The notes under the pieces were generated by a model. It worked only from the letters and a program-made list of their open reading frames with translations. It searched no databases and was not told where the DNA came from. Shown here in pieces: positions 63,583 to 64,000 of a DNA stretch of 64,000 bases. Where the stretch lies: the NCBI GenBank assembly GCA_947502925.1, contig CANNBS010000001.1, positions 124,001 to 188,000 of the forward strand, given 5' to 3'. This stretch comes from an uncultured Marinicella sp. GTDB lineage: Bacteria; Pseudomonadota; Gammaproteobacteria; Xanthomonadales; Marinicellaceae. A program made the position numbers and the translations under genes. Within the stretch, counting starts at the first letter, position 1. Each line of letters opens with the position of its first letter.

Positions 63583-64000
63583 TTAATTATAGGAAGCTTG
63601 CCTAGTTTTATAAAGCAGGTATACCAAACTAATCAACAACAAGGCCGCCACACCGTTGTGCATGACCGCCACAGTCAGCGGCAGATTCATGGTGACATTG
63701 ATAATGCCCAAGATGATTTGCAGCGTGAGCAAACCACCAATCACCACCGCCATCGGCATTAATTCACGGTTTTTAGTCAATTTATAAATAAGCCAGGATA
63801 AATATAAAGTCACCACCACAAAACCCATACGATGAGTCATCTGTATCGCAACCCGGGCCGGGCCGTCTTTTACCCCGAATTCATAATTAGGGCCGAACTC
63901 ACGCAGTAAATTAAATCCCTGGATAAAATCCATACTGGGCCACCATTGTCCGTTGCATTGTGGAAAACCGGTACAGGCCAACGCCGCGTAATTGGCACTG
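63583..64000 (-). CDS. ctaA: Heme A synthase (COX15/CtaA), N-terminus outside window
   Basis: Oxidises heme O to heme A for aa3-type cytochrome oxidase. The frame is open to base 64000; the visible part includes SANYAALACTGFPQCNGQWW, FGVKDGPARVAIQMTHRMGF with a heme-ligand His, and MNLPLTVAVMHNGVAALLL with another. At least four hydrophobic segments are seen. Three bases before cyoE, so one operon; it implies an aa3 oxidase and aerobic life. Confidence 0.92.
   Translation of the reverse strand, partial: SANYAALACTGFPQCNGQWWPSMDFIQGFNLLREFGPNYEFGVKDGPARVAIQMTHRMGFVVVTLYLSWLIYKLTKNRELMPMAVVIGGLLTLQIILGIINVTMNLPLTVAVMHNGVAALLLISLVYLLYKTRQASYN

Noticed and set aside
1..64000. tRNA, rRNA or insertion sequence genes
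   Set aside because: I saw no cloverleaf-like T-arm signatures, rRNA cores or transposase motifs; short RNAs could still be missed by eye.

Overview
The window reads as chromosomal DNA of a free-living, aerobic, Gram-negative gammaproteobacterium of moderate, slightly AT-leaning base composition. Evidence is the aroK-aroB-SPOR (damX-like) order, TyrR-type and PilR-like regulators, NupC, TtcA, a TonB-dependent receptor, and heme A synthesis genes. Several large secreted beta-helix proteins end in an IFKDGFD-like tag, a habit I associate with Marinicella and Xanthomonadales-like lineages; the genus is inference only. I saw no rRNA or tRNA genes, CRISPR array, transposase or integrase.

Layout. 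1-1.6 kb: 3' part of tsaD and a HigBA toxin-antitoxin pair. 1.7-8.3 kb: a secreted propeller-like protein, then a cluster for 3-hydroxybutyrate oligomers (TonB receptor, oligomer hydrolase lipoprotein, 3-hydroxybutyrate dehydrogenase). 8.4-14.9 kb: a TetR regulator and deoxynucleoside catabolism (deoC, fused aldehyde dehydrogenase, purine nucleoside phosphorylase, deoA); a NupC-type nucleoside transporter lies at 40 kb. 14.9-19.9 kb: AT-rich accessory island with a truncated HicB-like gene, a PLD-helicase-DUF3427 protein, small unknown genes and a SLOG protein, set among dispersed palindromic repeats. 20-24.8 kb: two secreted beta-helix proteins. 24.9-27.8 kb: aroK-aroB-SPOR-isochorismatase operon. 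27.8-30.3 kb: divergent hutF and hutI. 30.6-38.7 kb: a 1712-residue secreted Ig-like/beta-helix protein followed by three tandem phage-tail-collar (MdpB-like) proteins, a Tat-exported DUF6916 protein, a GNAT acetyltransferase and a second DUF6916 protein, which is the best candidate here for an undescribed system. 39.9-42.1 kb: nupC and an HNH endonuclease. 42.1-50.7 kb: operon tyrR-like, sat/apsK, 5'-3' exonuclease and a degenerate PilR-like regulator, divergent from a methionine gamma-lyase with TyrR-type boxes between, then an MFS-acyltransferase fusion. 50.9-64 kb: mostly housekeeping (META lipoprotein, M23 peptidase, tsaB, a third beta-helix protein, a TraB-like protein, ttcA, mnmG, kbp, tcdA, tatD-like, cyoE, partial ctaA).

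Together the genes describe a scavenger of polymer breakdown products, nucleosides, histidine and sulfur amino acids that invests heavily in large secreted surface proteins. The t6A/ct6A tRNA pathway is represented three times (TsaD, TsaB, TcdA), with TtcA and MnmG adding further tRNA modification.
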